64,000 nt of DNA from CAZAQV01 sp964487255 (GCA_964487255.1 CAZAQV010000005.1:186001-250000), one strand, 5' to 3'. Positions 52,382-62,078 are shown, numbered from the stretch's first letter. Notes: generated by a model not told the origin, from the sequence alone. A program made the numbers and translations.

Positions 52382-52831
52382 TCGAAGGGATAGAACTCGA
52401 CCTCTTTGACGGTCCGGACGATAACAGCGAGTGGATCCTTGAAGTTGGGCAACAGCGGATGCTGTCTCTGGTTTTTGCGAATTATGGATTAGCCGGACAA
52501 GGTGTTCGCTGCTTGTTGCGGGGCGACGCCTTTGACCAGGAATTTGGTGAAGCCGGGCTTGGCTTTTCGCCTCGGCGGGGACGACGCGATTTGGCAAGCT
52601 TCCGTCGGCCCGACGGGTACTCGGTTCGTCTGCGAGGCGCCCTATCATCGGCTCGGAGCGAACATAGACGCTGCCAAGGACATCGAAGAACTTGGCGCCG
52701 CGCAGTTGGCGCTTGAAGTGGTGCTCGTGGGATTGCACCACGGATACGGCACACTTCGCGTTGAAGTCGAACCTTTTGCAAACCCAGAAACCGGCAATAC
52801 GGGAATCGATCTGCAACTCGTCGTACGGTAG
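52378..52831 (+). pseudogene. Frame-shifted gene coupled to the lipoprotein gene
   Basis: The reading frame starts with ATG at 52378, overlapping the lipoprotein stop in ATGA, and reads MIEGIELDLFDGPDDNSEWI ... RGDAFDQEFGEAGLGF. At about 52560-52570 the sensible reading moves one base downstream and continues as FRLGGDDAIWQASVGPTGT ... NPETGNTGIDLQLVVR to a stop at 52831. Each half has protein-like composition, and together they make about 150 residues. One extra base, a sequencing error or a real inactivating mutation would explain it. A programmed shift cannot be excluded but no slippery site is obvious. No family recognised. Confidence 0.55.
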
Positions 52832-53147
52832 AACCGGTCGTGGGACATGGGTAGCCGGTTCAGGAGCCTGTTAGGCAGGGCGGTTTCTTCGAGTGATCCG
52901 AATGAATGCTAGCGATGGCCACGCTCATCGCGGTGCTTACGGCTCTTCGCGGCTCGAAGTCGGAGCATCGATTTGCAAGTAGCAAATCGGCTCCTTGGTT
53001 CTCGCACGCTCATCGCGGGCGCCCGAGACGGTTCGTGAGTCGAGGCGCGCGTCTGGCAAGGCGGAGCCGAGCACCCCGCGTAAGGCTATCTAAGGATAGC
53101 TGCGCAGGGAGCGCAGGTGACAACGCCGCTAGGCGTGATGCATCGGC
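52832..53147. other. Structured intergenic region with hairpin and 14-bp direct repeat
   Basis: 316 bp between convergent genes without a supported frame. CGATTTGC (52969-52976) pairs perfectly with GCAAATCG (52982-52989) around a five-base loop. The 14-mer cacgctcatcgcgg occurs at 52920-52933 and again at 53005-53018, on either side of the hairpin. Further on gctatc/gatagc can form another small hairpin. A terminator for one of the convergent genes, or a small RNA, is possible. Confidence 0.4.
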
Positions 53148-54092
53148 TCACGAATTTTCGCCGATCCAGCGCTCGGCGGCGATGGCGGCCATACAACCGG
53201 TGCCCGCGGCGGTGACGGCCTGGCGCCAGACGTGGTCCTGCACGTCACCGGACGCAAAGACGCCTGGAATCTTGGTATTCGGCGTCCCGGGGATCGTCTT
53301 GATGTAGCCCAAGTCATCGAGCTCAAGCCAGTCGGTGAAGATGTCGGTGTTGGGTTTGTGGCCGATCGCGATGAACAGGCCCTGCGTTTCAAAATCGCTC
53401 TTCTCGCCTGTCTTGGTGTCCGTGAGCTGCAACCCCGTGACCGTGCCCTTGTCCACGTCGTAGACGTCGCTGACGACCGCGTTCCACTTGAAGTTGATCT
53501 TGGGGTGCTTGAGCGCCCGGTCTTGCATGATTTGCGAGGCGCGCAATTCTTCGCGGCGGTGAATCACCGTGACGCTCTTGCACAGGCCTGCGAGGTAGAG
53601 CGCTTCCTCCATCGCCGTGTCGCCCCCGCCAACCACGCTCACGTCTTGGTCGCGGAAGAAGTAACCGTCGCATGTGGCGCACGCGCTCACCCCTCGATTC
53701 TGAAGCTTCTCTTCGTTCTCGAGACCGAGCCACTTGGCTTTTGCGCCGGTGGAGATGATGACCGTCTTGCTCTTGTACTCTTTGCCGTCGGCCCAGAGTG
53801 TAAAAGGCGAGCCCGATAGATCTACGCGGTCGACATCTTGAGTAATAAAGCGCGTGCCGAAACGCTCCGCTTGGTCACGGAACAGCTTCATGAGTTCCGG
53901 ACCTTTGATGCCCTCGGGAAAGCCGGGGTAGTTTTCCACGTCTGTCGTGATCATCAGTTGGCCGCCGGGAATGCCACCGGTGATGAAGCCTTCGATACAA
54001 AGCGGATTCAGGTTGGCGCGCGCCGCGTAGATGGCTGCCGTGAGACCAGCAGGGCCCGACCCGACGATGATAACGTTTTCGACTTCGCTCAT
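53148..54092 (-). CDS. trxB: Thioredoxin reductase
   Basis: NADPH-dependent flavoprotein of 314 residues that reduces thioredoxin. FAD-binding GSGPAGLTAA at 11-20, the redox pair CATC at 138-141, the NADPH-binding GGGDTAMEEALYLA and the second FAD motif GVFASGDVQD are all in place. Length is standard for bacterial TrxB. It is a stand-alone gene, 44 bp away from the end of the kinase gene on the same strand. No thioredoxin gene in the window. Confidence 0.96.
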   Translation of the reverse strand: MSEVENVIIVGSGPAGLTAAIYAARANLNPLCIEGFITGGIPGGQLMITTDVENYPGFPEGIKGPELMKLFRDQAERFGTRFITQDVDRVDLSGSPFTLWADGKEYKSKTVIISTGAKAKWLGLENEEKLQNRGVSACATCDGYFFRDQDVSVVGGGDTAMEEALYLAGLCKSVTVIHRREELRASQIMQDRALKHPKINFKWNAVVSDVYDVDKGTVTGLQLTDTKTGEKSDFETQGLFIAIGHKPNTDIFTDWLELDDLGYIKTIPGTPNTKIPGVFASGDVQDHVWRQAVTAAGTGCMAAIAAERWIGENS

Positions 54093-54135
54093 TGCAGGTT
54101 CCTAGCGAAAGCACGCGGCAACTGCAAGAGCCGAT

Positions 54136-56247
54136 CTACTGCCAGCGGTCGGTTGATGGAAGCTGAGTCTTCGCCGCGCCCGTCTCTTTTGTGGGCTTCG
54201 TCTGCTTGGTTGTTGTCTTTGCTGGGTCCGGCTCGTTCTTCGTCTGGTCTGCAGAGCGGGGCGTGCTGCGAACGCGGATGCGCCGACGGCGTGGACTATG
54301 CCGTTCTCTGGTGTCGCTCTCCTCTACATCGTCTACATCGTCGCCCTCCTCAAGAGCATCTTCTTCCGCGGGGACGTCGAGCTCTTCCGCGGGGACGTCG
54401 ATGGCCTCAACCGGTACCGGAGCCTCGGTGGTATCGTTTTCCGCGGTCTCGAGTTTCCCCGGATCAGGTAGTGAAGGGGTCGGAGGGGTATCGCTGAGCG
54501 CCGAAGCTTCCTTGGCCACGACGCCCGGAAAGGGCGTGTCCTGCACTTCGAGCGCGCTGCCTGCGCTGGCGAAGATCGCGAAGGCTCCGAGCAGCAGGAC
54601 AGGAAGCGCGAGCATCGAACCCACGAGGACGTTGCGGCGCGCGGTCTCGTCGCGCGGCATGAAGCGCAGCATCTCCGCTTTGGTCTGTTCGCCAGGCCCC
54701 TCCTTTTGGGGCTTTTGGGGCTTTTGGGGCGCCTTGATCGAGCTTGCTGCGGAAACCACGGGTGCCGTGTCTTCGCCCGAGTAGGCGTCATCGGGACGCG
54801 AATCGCGCTTGTCTTGGTCACGGTGTTCGGGTGCGAACTCGGGCCGAACGTGGGCTTCGGTAGGCGCGTCGCTCGCGGAAATCTCGCTCTCCGGTTGTTC
54901 AGGGAGTTGGTGTGCGCGAGCGTCGGCCGCGACAGGTTTCGCGATGGCCGGTAGCTCCGAGGTTTCGCGCTCGGCGAGTTGGATGCCTTCGTGCCGACCG
55001 CTTTCGCCCGTTCGCTGGACCGATGAGGTCTCGTTCGAAGGAACCGCGGGCGGGTCGGTTTTGCGATCGCGCAGGCTGTCCTCGGCGGGTTCGTCGTCGT
55101 CGAGGGGGATGCCGCGCGTGACCGCTTCGTGTGCCGCCGTGGTCGAGTGCTTCCCGCGCAACTTGACGTCTTCGTCGGGCGACAGCTCGGACCACGCCGT
55201 CGTCGCGTCCGGAACGCGCACGTCAGGCTGCATCGATAGGCCCTTGCCACGCGCCGCCGATGCGATCGCATCGCGCATCTGAAGCAGCCATTGGCCGCCG
55301 GATTGCTCGACGAAGTTCCCGATGTCGCGCGGCGATGGGGGCTCGTCGAGCTTGTTGAGCGCCTTGCGGATGCGTCGCGAAAACTGAAGGCAGGACTGGA
55401 TGCGCTTTTCCGGGTCGCGGACCAAGGCGTCGAGGATGACCTGCGAAAGCTCTTCGCCCAGCTCGGGTCGAAGCTCGTGCGGGACCGGGATGGGCTTGTC
55501 GCGAATGGCTTCCATCGCCTCGAGCGGTGTGCCGGGAAAGAGTCGCCGGCCGAGCAAAAACTCCCAGGCCACCACCCCGAGCGCGAACACATCAGAGCGC
55601 CGGTCGACAGGCTTGCCGAACGCTTGCTCCGGCGAGAAGTAGGAATACTTGCCCTTCTTTTCGCCGGCCTGCGTTTCGGTGGTGCGCAAGTGTATGGCTT
55701 TGGCGATGCCAAAGTCGGTGACGCGCGCGCGACCATCGACGCCGACCATGATGTTTTGCGGCGAGACGTCGCGATGCACCATCCGAAGCTCTTGGCCCGC
55801 CGGCGTGCGCGCCTCGTGCGCATCGTCGAGGCCTTGTGCAGCCTGCGCGATGATCTCTGCACCCAAAAACGGGTCGATGAACTGCATTTGCTCGTGGAGG
55901 TAGACAAGAATGTGGGTGAGGTTGACGCCGACCACGAGCTCCATGACCAGGTAGAGTGAGTCGTCGTTGGCGCGACCAAGGTCGAACGTTTGTGCAACGT
56001 GCGGGCTCTGCACGTTGGCCGCCAACCGAGCCTCGTCGAGGAACATCTGCAAAAAGCGGTCGTCGTGGGACAGGTGCGGCAGCATGCGCTTGACCGCCAC
56101 GAGTTTCTCAAAGCCGGCTTCGCCCACGATTCGAGCCGCATAGACTTCGGCCATACCGCCGATACCGATGCGAAACAGCGCTTCGTAGCGACCGAAGCGG
56201 AGGTTTTGCGGTGGGGCCCCCTCCATATTGTCGTTCGATGCGTGCAA
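54136..56247 (-). CDS. Hanks-type serine/threonine protein kinase with C-terminal membrane anchor
   Basis: Kinase of 703 residues. The N-terminal domain (20-300) has the Gly loop GIGGMAE at 28-34, Lys53, HRDVSPQN with Asp160, and DFG with Asp178, so it should be active. A Ser/Asp/Pro-rich linker of about 240 residues follows, then one transmembrane helix at about 541-563 and a periplasmic tail with repeated VPAEE segments (VPAEELDVPAEEDALEEGDDVDDVEE). A three-copy PQK repeat just before the helix comes from a 9-bp tandem repeat in DNA. Alternative start: ATG seven codons in. Divergent from a second kinase; 138 bp between starts must carry both promoters. Confidence 0.93.
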   Translation of the reverse strand: MHASNDNMEGAPPQNLRFGRYEALFRIGIGGMAEVYAARIVGEAGFEKLVAVKRMLPHLSHDDRFLQMFLDEARLAANVQSPHVAQTFDLGRANDDSLYLVMELVVGVNLTHILVYLHEQMQFIDPFLGAEIIAQAAQGLDDAHEARTPAGQELRMVHRDVSPQNIMVGVDGRARVTDFGIAKAIHLRTTETQAGEKKGKYSYFSPEQAFGKPVDRRSDVFALGVVAWEFLLGRRLFPGTPLEAMEAIRDKPIPVPHELRPELGEELSQVILDALVRDPEKRIQSCLQFSRRIRKALNKLDEPPSPRDIGNFVEQSGGQWLLQMRDAIASAARGKGLSMQPDVRVPDATTAWSELSPDEDVKLRGKHSTTAAHEAVTRGIPLDDDEPAEDSLRDRKTDPPAVPSNETSSVQRTGESGRHEGIQLAERETSELPAIAKPVAADARAHQLPEQPESEISASDAPTEAHVRPEFAPEHRDQDKRDSRPDDAYSGEDTAPVVSAASSIKAPQKPQKPQKEGPGEQTKAEMLRFMPRDETARRNVLVGSMLALPVLLLGAFAIFASAGSALEVQDTPFPGVVAKEASALSDTPPTPSLPDPGKLETAENDTTEAPVPVEAIDVPAEELDVPAEEDALEEGDDVDDVEESDTRERHSPRRRRIRVRSTPRSADQTKNEPDPAKTTTKQTKPTKETGAAKTQLPSTDRWQ
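54703..54729. repeat. 9-bp tandem repeat in kinase gene
   Basis: The unit cttttgggg occurs three times in a row and encodes the Pro-Gln-Lys repeats of the kinase linker on the minus strand. Confidence 0.85.
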
Positions 56248-56385
56248 TCCGCTCCTACCACCCCGCCTGGGGCTGCAACTAAGAGTACCCGAAAGAACCC
56301 CTGCGACCCAGGAAGCTTTGGTCGTTTAACTGTGCAAATCCCCGCACACTGCTGCATTTTGCTATCTTCTGCGCTGGATCACGCG

Positions 56386-59300
56386 ATGAGTTCCGAGCAG
56401 CACCCCGCCCCGTCTCAGCTGGGCCGCTACCGTATCGTTCGCCGCATCGGTATCGGCGGTATGGCCGAGGTGTTCCTGGCGCGTACGGCGGGCGCCGAAG
56501 GCATCGAGAAGCTCTTGGTGGTCAAGCGTATCCTGCCCACCTATGCGACCTCGCCCAAGTTCGTGACCATGTTTCTTGAGGAGGCGCGCATCGCAGCCCG
56601 TCTCAACCATCCGAACATCGTTCAGGTGTACGCCTTCGAGCAGGTGGAGCGCGAGTTTCTGCTCGCCATGGAGTACGTCGACGGGCTCGACCTGGCAGCG
56701 CTTCTGCGCGTGCTGCGCAAGGCTGGCCAGCGCCTGCCTGCAAAGCTCGCGGCCTACATCGTGATGGAAGTGGCCAAGGGGCTCGACTACGCCCACCGTA
56801 GGCGCGACGAACGCGGTCTTCCGCTCGACATCGTGCATCGCGATATCAGCCCCCAGAATGTGCTCATCAGTCACGAAGGTTCGGTCAAGCTGGCCGACTT
56901 TGGCATCGCCAGGGCGCGCGCGATGTCGGAAGAGACCGGCACGATCAAAGGGAAGTTCTCGTATATGTCGCCGGAGCAGGCGCAAGGGCGGCGTGTCGAC
57001 CGGCGAGCCGACATCTACGGCCTCGGGGCGCTTCTCTACGAGCTTGTCTCAGGCGAGTCGTTGTATGCGGACGTCAAGGGGCCGGACATGCTCGATGCCG
57101 TGCGTCGCGGCAAGTATCGCCCGCTTGAGTCGGTGGGCGCCAAGGTTCCGGCGAGCTTGGCGCTGGTGATCGAAAAGGCGCTGCGTTTTATTCCCGAGGA
57201 GCGCTTCGCTTCGGCGCGCGCTTTGGCCGCAACCCTGCGCGACTTTCTGCACGCGCAAGAACATATGGTCGACGCCGAAGACCTCGAGCGCTTCGTCGCG
57301 CGCAGCGTGCCGAAGAAGAAACCTTCGGTCCCGGCTGCGGGCACGCGAGGAGAGGTCACGTCGCCCACCGTGTCCGAACGACGGCCCACGCAAACCGAGG
57401 TGCGCGACCGGCGAAACGTCATCGTGGTGGCGGGCGCGGTGCGCCACCAACCGTATCTTTCGTCGTCGTCCACCGCGGTCATCGAAGAGGGGCTCGACGA
57501 GATCGGCGCGCGTGTGCTCAGCGATATCGCGTACAAGAACGACGCGGTTTTGTCCTGGGCTGACCAGTCGCGTAAGCGCTTTCGGCTCGTGCTGGGGCTT
57601 CACCGAAGTAGTGGTCAAGATGCGCTGCAGGCGATGCGCCTTGCCGCGGACGTGCTTGAGTCACTGCGTGGGCGTGCGGAAGAGGCCGAGACGGCGGTGA
57701 TCGCCTCGCTCGGCGTGGCACGTGCCGTCGTGTCCACCGTGCGCAACGAGCACGGGCGACTCCTCTCCTACACCTCGGAAGGGTACGGCATCGACGCAGC
57801 GGGTGACTTGGCCGAAGCCGGTGCGCCCGGTGAAGTGTTGGTCACGGCCGAGGTGTTTCGCATGGTGCGCAGGGTGTATGCCTTCGACGTCGAGCGGGTG
57901 CGCATGGTGGACGTACGCACTTCGCGCGGTGAACGTTCCCTCCGCTCGTACCCGCTACGAGGCGCACTCGGCCGCGTGGAGCGTGCGCGAAGGGCGATCG
58001 ATGTGCCCGAGACGGTGCTCGGAAGGGACGGTTCGATCCGCTGGGTCTGCGCGCACTTCGAAGAGATGCAGCGTTCGGGGCGCAGCCGAGCGATTGCCCT
58101 CATCGGCGAGCTGGGTATTGGAAAGACCACCACGACAGCCGCCGCGCTCGCGCGCCTCGAAGACCGAGCGGTCGTGTTGCATGCGGCATGCGCTTTCGGA
58201 CACGGCCGCGTGCCCTACGGTCTGGTCGCAGATGTGCTTCGTGACGCGGCCGAGATTAACGACAACGCCCCGCCGTCAGAACGCATGGGGCGGTTTCGGC
58301 GTTTCGTGCAGGGTGCCGTTCCCGATGAGGCCCGACGCAAGCGCGTTCTTCGCGCCCTCGAACCGCTCATCGAAAACACCAAAGCACATGCGAACGTCGC
58401 CGCGCGCTCGTCGGCTGGACACGACCGCATGATCGCTTCGGCGCTGCGCACGCTCTTTGTTGGCCTCACCCGAGGGCGACCCTTCATCTTGTGGATCGAT
58501 TCCTTGCAATGGATCGACAGCGCGAGCCTCGACGTGCTGCAGACGTTACTCGAACGCAGCTACGACATGCCGCTCTTGACGGTGCTGTGCAGTCGTGAGC
58601 CGCTACGCTCACGGCTATCGTCGATCGAGCAGACGGTGCTCTCACCGCTCACGCCGAGCGAGTCGACCAGGCTGGTCTCCCAATGCCTTGCAGGTGCCAA
58701 CGTACCCGACGATCTCAGCTCGTCGGTGATCGAGCGCGCGGGTGGCAACCCGTTTTTCATCGTCGAGTTGGTCGAGACGTTGCTCGATAAGCGGATTCTC
58801 ACGCTGCGCGAGTCAGACGGCGGCGGGCTCGAAGCCGTGCGAGCGCAAGGTGTTCCGATCACGATTCCGAACTCGCTCGAAGGCATCGTGGCGTCGCGCT
58901 TGGACGAACTCGACATTCGAGAGCTGCGCGTGCTGCGTTGGGCTGCCGTGGCGGGGCTGGGTGTAGACGATGCGCTGCTTCACCAAGTGGGCGAGCGCGA
59001 GGCACACGGCGTGCTCGAACGGCTCGAGCAAAAGGGGTTTTTGCAGCTCGTGGGCGCCACCGATTACCGCATCACGAGCGGCGTGACCCGGCAGGTCGTG
59101 TACGAAAACCTCGACCCGCAGGAGCGGCGCATGATGCATCAGCGCATCGGCAATCTGCTTGCCGAGCAGCAGGACCACCCCGCCTCGGCGCTCATTGCGC
59201 GACATTTCGAGCAAGGAGAAGCGCACTCGAAGGCGGCCGACTGGTACATTAAGGCAGCCAAGAGTGCCGAACGCACGAACGCGTTGTCCGAGGCATACGG

Positions 59301-60630
59301 TTTTTATCGGCGTGCACTCGATCGCTTGCCCGCGAACTCCGCGCGTCGCTTTTTGGCGCACACCAAGTGCGAGGACTTGCTGCGCAGCATGGGGCAGACC
59401 GAGGAGCGGCGACGGGAACTCGATGCCATTTTGCGTCTGGCCGAGGACGCTTCTTTTCCGGCACGAAAAGCGGTCGCGCTGGCGCGACTAGGTCGCTATC
59501 AGCAAGACCTCAACCAGTTTGCATCGCTCGGTGATACGGCAGCCCAGAGCCTTGAGGCTGCAAAGTCGAGCGGTGAGCGGCGCTACGAAGTCGAGGCGCT
59601 GCGCCTGCTTTCGGCAGCCAATCGCTACCGGGCCGAGTGGGATGAGGCGCTTCGGCTCTGCGAGCAAGCGCTCGCCATCTGCGATGCCCTCGAGGACGGC
59701 ATCGACGAGCGCGCATTGACGCTCGTTCAGCAGGGCCTTTTGCTGCGGCGGCTGGGGCGGCACCACGAAGCGGCGGCGGCGTACGCCGAGGCGATCGTGA
59801 TTTTCGACAAACTCGAGAACATGAGGCAGCAGAGCGTCGCGCTCAACTCGCTGGGTGTCGCGTTGGCCTCGATGGGCCGCCTCGAAGACGCGGTCACGGT
59901 GATACGAACATCGCTTTCGATCGACCGCGACATCGGCGAGACGTTGCATGCCGGCCGAAAGCTTTCAAACATCGGTCAGCTGTACGCGATCCTGGGTGAA
60001 CTCGATCAGGCGACGTCTTTTTTGGAACGCGCTGTCGTGACCGCTGAGCGTACTGCCGATCCCGAAGCGGTGCCCGACGCGCTCTGTGCGCTCGCCGAAC
60101 TGTTGCTCGACCGCGGCGCGAGCCCAGCGAGCGTGATGGGGCATCTCGACCGCGCCAAGAAACAACTCGATCAAGTCGACAACCCCTATCACCAAGCCCG
60201 CGAGAGAATGGTCCGCGCCGAGGCGCTGCGTCGCGCCAAGGCCTATCCGCAAGCGATCGAAACCGCGACGGTGGCTGCCGAGCTGGGTGAGAGCTCATCG
60301 ATCGGATACCGCTTGATGTCGCTCGCGGTTCTTGCGCATTGTCAGGTCGACGGTGGGCAGCTGGCCGAAGCCAAGACCAATATCGAGAGTGTGCTGTCGG
60401 AGCTGAGTGACGATCCTGAGCGCGACGCGGTCGAACGCGAAGACCGGCTCCTCGCGGTGTTGGTGGTGACTGCGCAGCAGATCGACGACGACCTGTTTTC
60501 GCGGGCGATGGCGGTTTTCCGCGTCACGCTCGAGCGCCAACTCGCCGTGATTCGTTCGCCGGCTTTTCGTCGCAGTTACCTTGAGGGCCTGCAGAAACTC
60601 GGCGCACCGCTGCCCGATAGCGTAGGATAA
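56386..60630 (+). CDS. Ser/Thr kinase with cyclase-like, AAA ATPase and TPR domains (PknK-like)
   Basis: Multidomain signalling protein of 1414 residues, cytoplasmic by appearance. Kinase domain 14-285: Gly loop GIGGMAE at 22-28, Lys47, HRDISPQN (Asp153), DFG (171-173). Next, at about 345-525, lies a domain resembling a class III nucleotide cyclase homology region (VIASLGVARAVVSTVRNEHGRLLSY, AGAPGEVLVTAEVFRMVRRVYAF), without clear catalytic residues. A P-loop ATPase follows with GELGIGKTT at about 574-582 and FILWID near 700, then about 20 TPR-like helical repeats to the end. Such proteins integrate signals like the myxobacterial/actinobacterial PknK group. ATG at 56386 is chosen; a longer upstream frame overlaps the divergent kinase. 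Confidence 0.9.
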   Translation: MSSEQHPAPSQLGRYRIVRRIGIGGMAEVFLARTAGAEGIEKLLVVKRILPTYATSPKFVTMFLEEARIAARLNHPNIVQVYAFEQVEREFLLAMEYVDGLDLAALLRVLRKAGQRLPAKLAAYIVMEVAKGLDYAHRRRDERGLPLDIVHRDISPQNVLISHEGSVKLADFGIARARAMSEETGTIKGKFSYMSPEQAQGRRVDRRADIYGLGALLYELVSGESLYADVKGPDMLDAVRRGKYRPLESVGAKVPASLALVIEKALRFIPEERFASARALAATLRDFLHAQEHMVDAEDLERFVARSVPKKKPSVPAAGTRGEVTSPTVSERRPTQTEVRDRRNVIVVAGAVRHQPYLSSSSTAVIEEGLDEIGARVLSDIAYKNDAVLSWADQSRKRFRLVLGLHRSSGQDALQAMRLAADVLESLRGRAEEAETAVIASLGVARAVVSTVRNEHGRLLSYTSEGYGIDAAGDLAEAGAPGEVLVTAEVFRMVRRVYAFDVERVRMVDVRTSRGERSLRSYPLRGALGRVERARRAIDVPETVLGRDGSIRWVCAHFEEMQRSGRSRAIALIGELGIGKTTTTAAALARLEDRAVVLHAACAFGHGRVPYGLVADVLRDAAEINDNAPPSERMGRFRRFVQGAVPDEARRKRVLRALEPLIENTKAHANVAARSSAGHDRMIASALRTLFVGLTRGRPFILWIDSLQWIDSASLDVLQTLLERSYDMPLLTVLCSREPLRSRLSSIEQTVLSPLTPSESTRLVSQCLAGANVPDDLSSSVIERAGGNPFFIVELVETLLDKRILTLRESDGGGLEAVRAQGVPITIPNSLEGIVASRLDELDIRELRVLRWAAVAGLGVDDALLHQVGEREAHGVLERLEQKGFLQLVGATDYRITSGVTRQVVYENLDPQERRMMHQRIGNLLAEQQDHPASALIARHFEQGEAHSKAADWYIKAAKSAERTNALSEAYGFYRRALDRLPANSARRFLAHTKCEDLLRSMGQTEERRRELDAILRLAEDASFPARKAVALARLGRYQQDLNQFASLGDTAAQSLEAAKSSGERRYEVEALRLLSAANRYRAEWDEALRLCEQALAICDALEDGIDERALTLVQQGLLLRRLGRHHEAAAAYAEAIVIFDKLENMRQQSVALNSLGVALASMGRLEDAVTVIRTSLSIDRDIGETLHAGRKLSNIGQLYAILGELDQATSFLERAVVTAERTADPEAVPDALCALAELLLDRGASPASVMGHLDRAKKQLDQVDNPYHQARERMVRAEALRRAKAYPQAIETATVAAELGESSSIGYRLMSLAVLAHCQVDGGQLAEAKTNIESVLSELSDDPERDAVEREDRLLAVLVVTAQQIDDDLFSRAMAVFRVTLERQLAVIRSPAFRRSYLEGLQKLGAPLPDSVG

Positions 60631-60732
60631 CCAGGGCGATGAGGCATAAGCCGAAGAGCAAGGAAGGCAGGCGGAGTGCCGAACGCGGCGTGCTAGCAGC
60701 ACGCTGGCGTTCGTGTACGGAGTGATCGCTCA

Positions 60733-61905
60733 ATGGCTAGGCAGTCCACAGGAATTGTGCTCTCAGGCGGAGGGGCACGCGGCGCGTACGAAGTTGGCGC
60801 GCTCTCGTACATTCTCGGTGACCTGATGCGGGGTCGCCAAGGTCCGCCGCGCGGCGACATCGTGAGCGGCACAAGCGTTGGCGCGGTCAATGCCACCTTT
60901 GTGGCTGCCACGGCGGACGACTTGCCTCGAGGCATGGACCGGCTGCGCACCACGTGGATGGACCTTGAGCTGGCCGACGTGCTTCAGTTTGGCTTTCGCG
61001 AGGCCTTCACGCTTCACCGCGTGTTGCTTGGCGGCTCGACCGGCACCGGGCTCTTCGGTGCCAGTCGGCTCGCGCAGGTCGTGGGCTCGGGCGTCGATTG
61101 GCGGGCTATCCGTCGTAATCAGCAGGCGGGGCATATTCGTGCGCTGACCGTGACGGCGACGCACGTCGGGACCGGTCGCCCGGTGGTGTTTGTCGATCGC
61201 ACCCCAGATGCGCCGCTGCCGCTTGGGTTACCGCCTGAGATTGCGGTTCGTGAAGAGCGCATCCTCCCGCATCATGTGCTCGCCTCGGCCTCAATCCCGG
61301 TCATCTTTGCGCCCATTCGTATTCGACGTGACCTCTATTGCGATGGCGGCCTGCGCCTGAACACGCCCATGGCCCCCGCCATTCACATGGGTGCCGACCG
61401 GCTTTTGGTGATCGGCGTCTCGACACCACCGTCGGGCGATGTGTTGCTCGGCGGTGAGCGTTTTCCGGGGGCTACGTTTTTGCTCGGCAAGGTACTCAAC
61501 GCGTTTTTGCTCGACCACATCACGAGCGACATCCACGAACTACAGCGCACAAACGAACTCTTGCGCGATGGGACGGCGGTGTTCGGTCCCGACTTCGTCG
61601 AACGGCTCAATGCGCGGTCGCAAGAGCGCGGGCAAAAGGGACACCGTCTGGTGCGCACGCTGGTGCTCCGACCGAGCACGGACATCAGTGAGCTTGCCGC
61701 GGACTATCTACGGCGGCATCGTCTTCGCTTCGGAAAGATCCTGGGCCGCTCGTTTTTGCGCTTGCTCGACGTAGGCGAAGGCGCCACCGCGGACCTGGCC
61801 AGTTACCTGCTCTTCGACGGCGGCTTTGCGCGCTTGCTCATCGACCTCGGCCGCGCGGATGCGGCGCAGCGCCGCGACGAGATCGAAGCCTTCCTCGAAG
61901 ATTAA
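60733..61905 (+). CDS. Patatin-like phospholipase
   Basis: Serine hydrolase of 390 residues of the patatin family, cleaving membrane lipids or acting as a lysophospholipase. The oxyanion-hole motif is GGGARG at 12-17, the nucleophile is Ser48 in GTSVG, and the catalytic Asp204 lies in DGGLRLNTP, completing the Ser-Asp dyad. No signal peptide, so the enzyme is cytoplasmic or secreted by a dedicated route. The C-terminal third is helical with a hydrophobic face. The stop is followed directly by a mobile-element-like sequence. Confidence 0.92.
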   Translation: MARQSTGIVLSGGGARGAYEVGALSYILGDLMRGRQGPPRGDIVSGTSVGAVNATFVAATADDLPRGMDRLRTTWMDLELADVLQFGFREAFTLHRVLLGGSTGTGLFGASRLAQVVGSGVDWRAIRRNQQAGHIRALTVTATHVGTGRPVVFVDRTPDAPLPLGLPPEIAVREERILPHHVLASASIPVIFAPIRIRRDLYCDGGLRLNTPMAPAIHMGADRLLVIGVSTPPSGDVLLGGERFPGATFLLGKVLNAFLLDHITSDIHELQRTNELLRDGTAVFGPDFVERLNARSQERGQKGHRLVRTLVLRPSTDISELAADYLRRHRLRFGKILGRSFLRLLDVGEGATADLASYLLFDGGFARLLIDLGRADAAQRRDEIEAFLED

Positions 61906-61906
61906 G

Positions 61907-62068
61907 CTAGTGTCCGATCCACCCAAGTTGTCACAGTTTTCTTGTGAGCTTCGCCCGACTCGGCGTTACTCAAACTCGAATGTACGCTGCACGTCCTTCG
62001 TTTTCGCGCCTTGATTCGAACAAACCTCTCTTCGCCTCCTGCGACAACCTGAGTGGATCGGACACTAG
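61907..62068. mobile_element. MITE-like element with 28-bp terminal inverted repeats
   Basis: About 162 bp bounded by inverted repeats. The outer 16 bases ctagtgtccgatccac (61907-61922) are matched perfectly by their complement at 62053-62068; over 28 bases 25 still match (61907-61934 and 62041-62068). Both ends lie next to TA, as in IS630/Tc1-type insertions, which duplicate TA. There is no transposase inside, so it would be a non-autonomous element. It starts one base after the patatin stop and ends ten bases before the next start. Confidence 0.7.
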
Positions 62069-62078
62069 GCTGTGATCG

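Noticed and set aside
54333..56357. Very long Arg/Ser-rich open frame of 674 codons on the minus strand
   Set aside because: It is the shifted reading of the kinase gene at 54136-56247; composition is Arg/Ser/Pro-rich and has no motif, while the kinase frame has all catalytic motifs.
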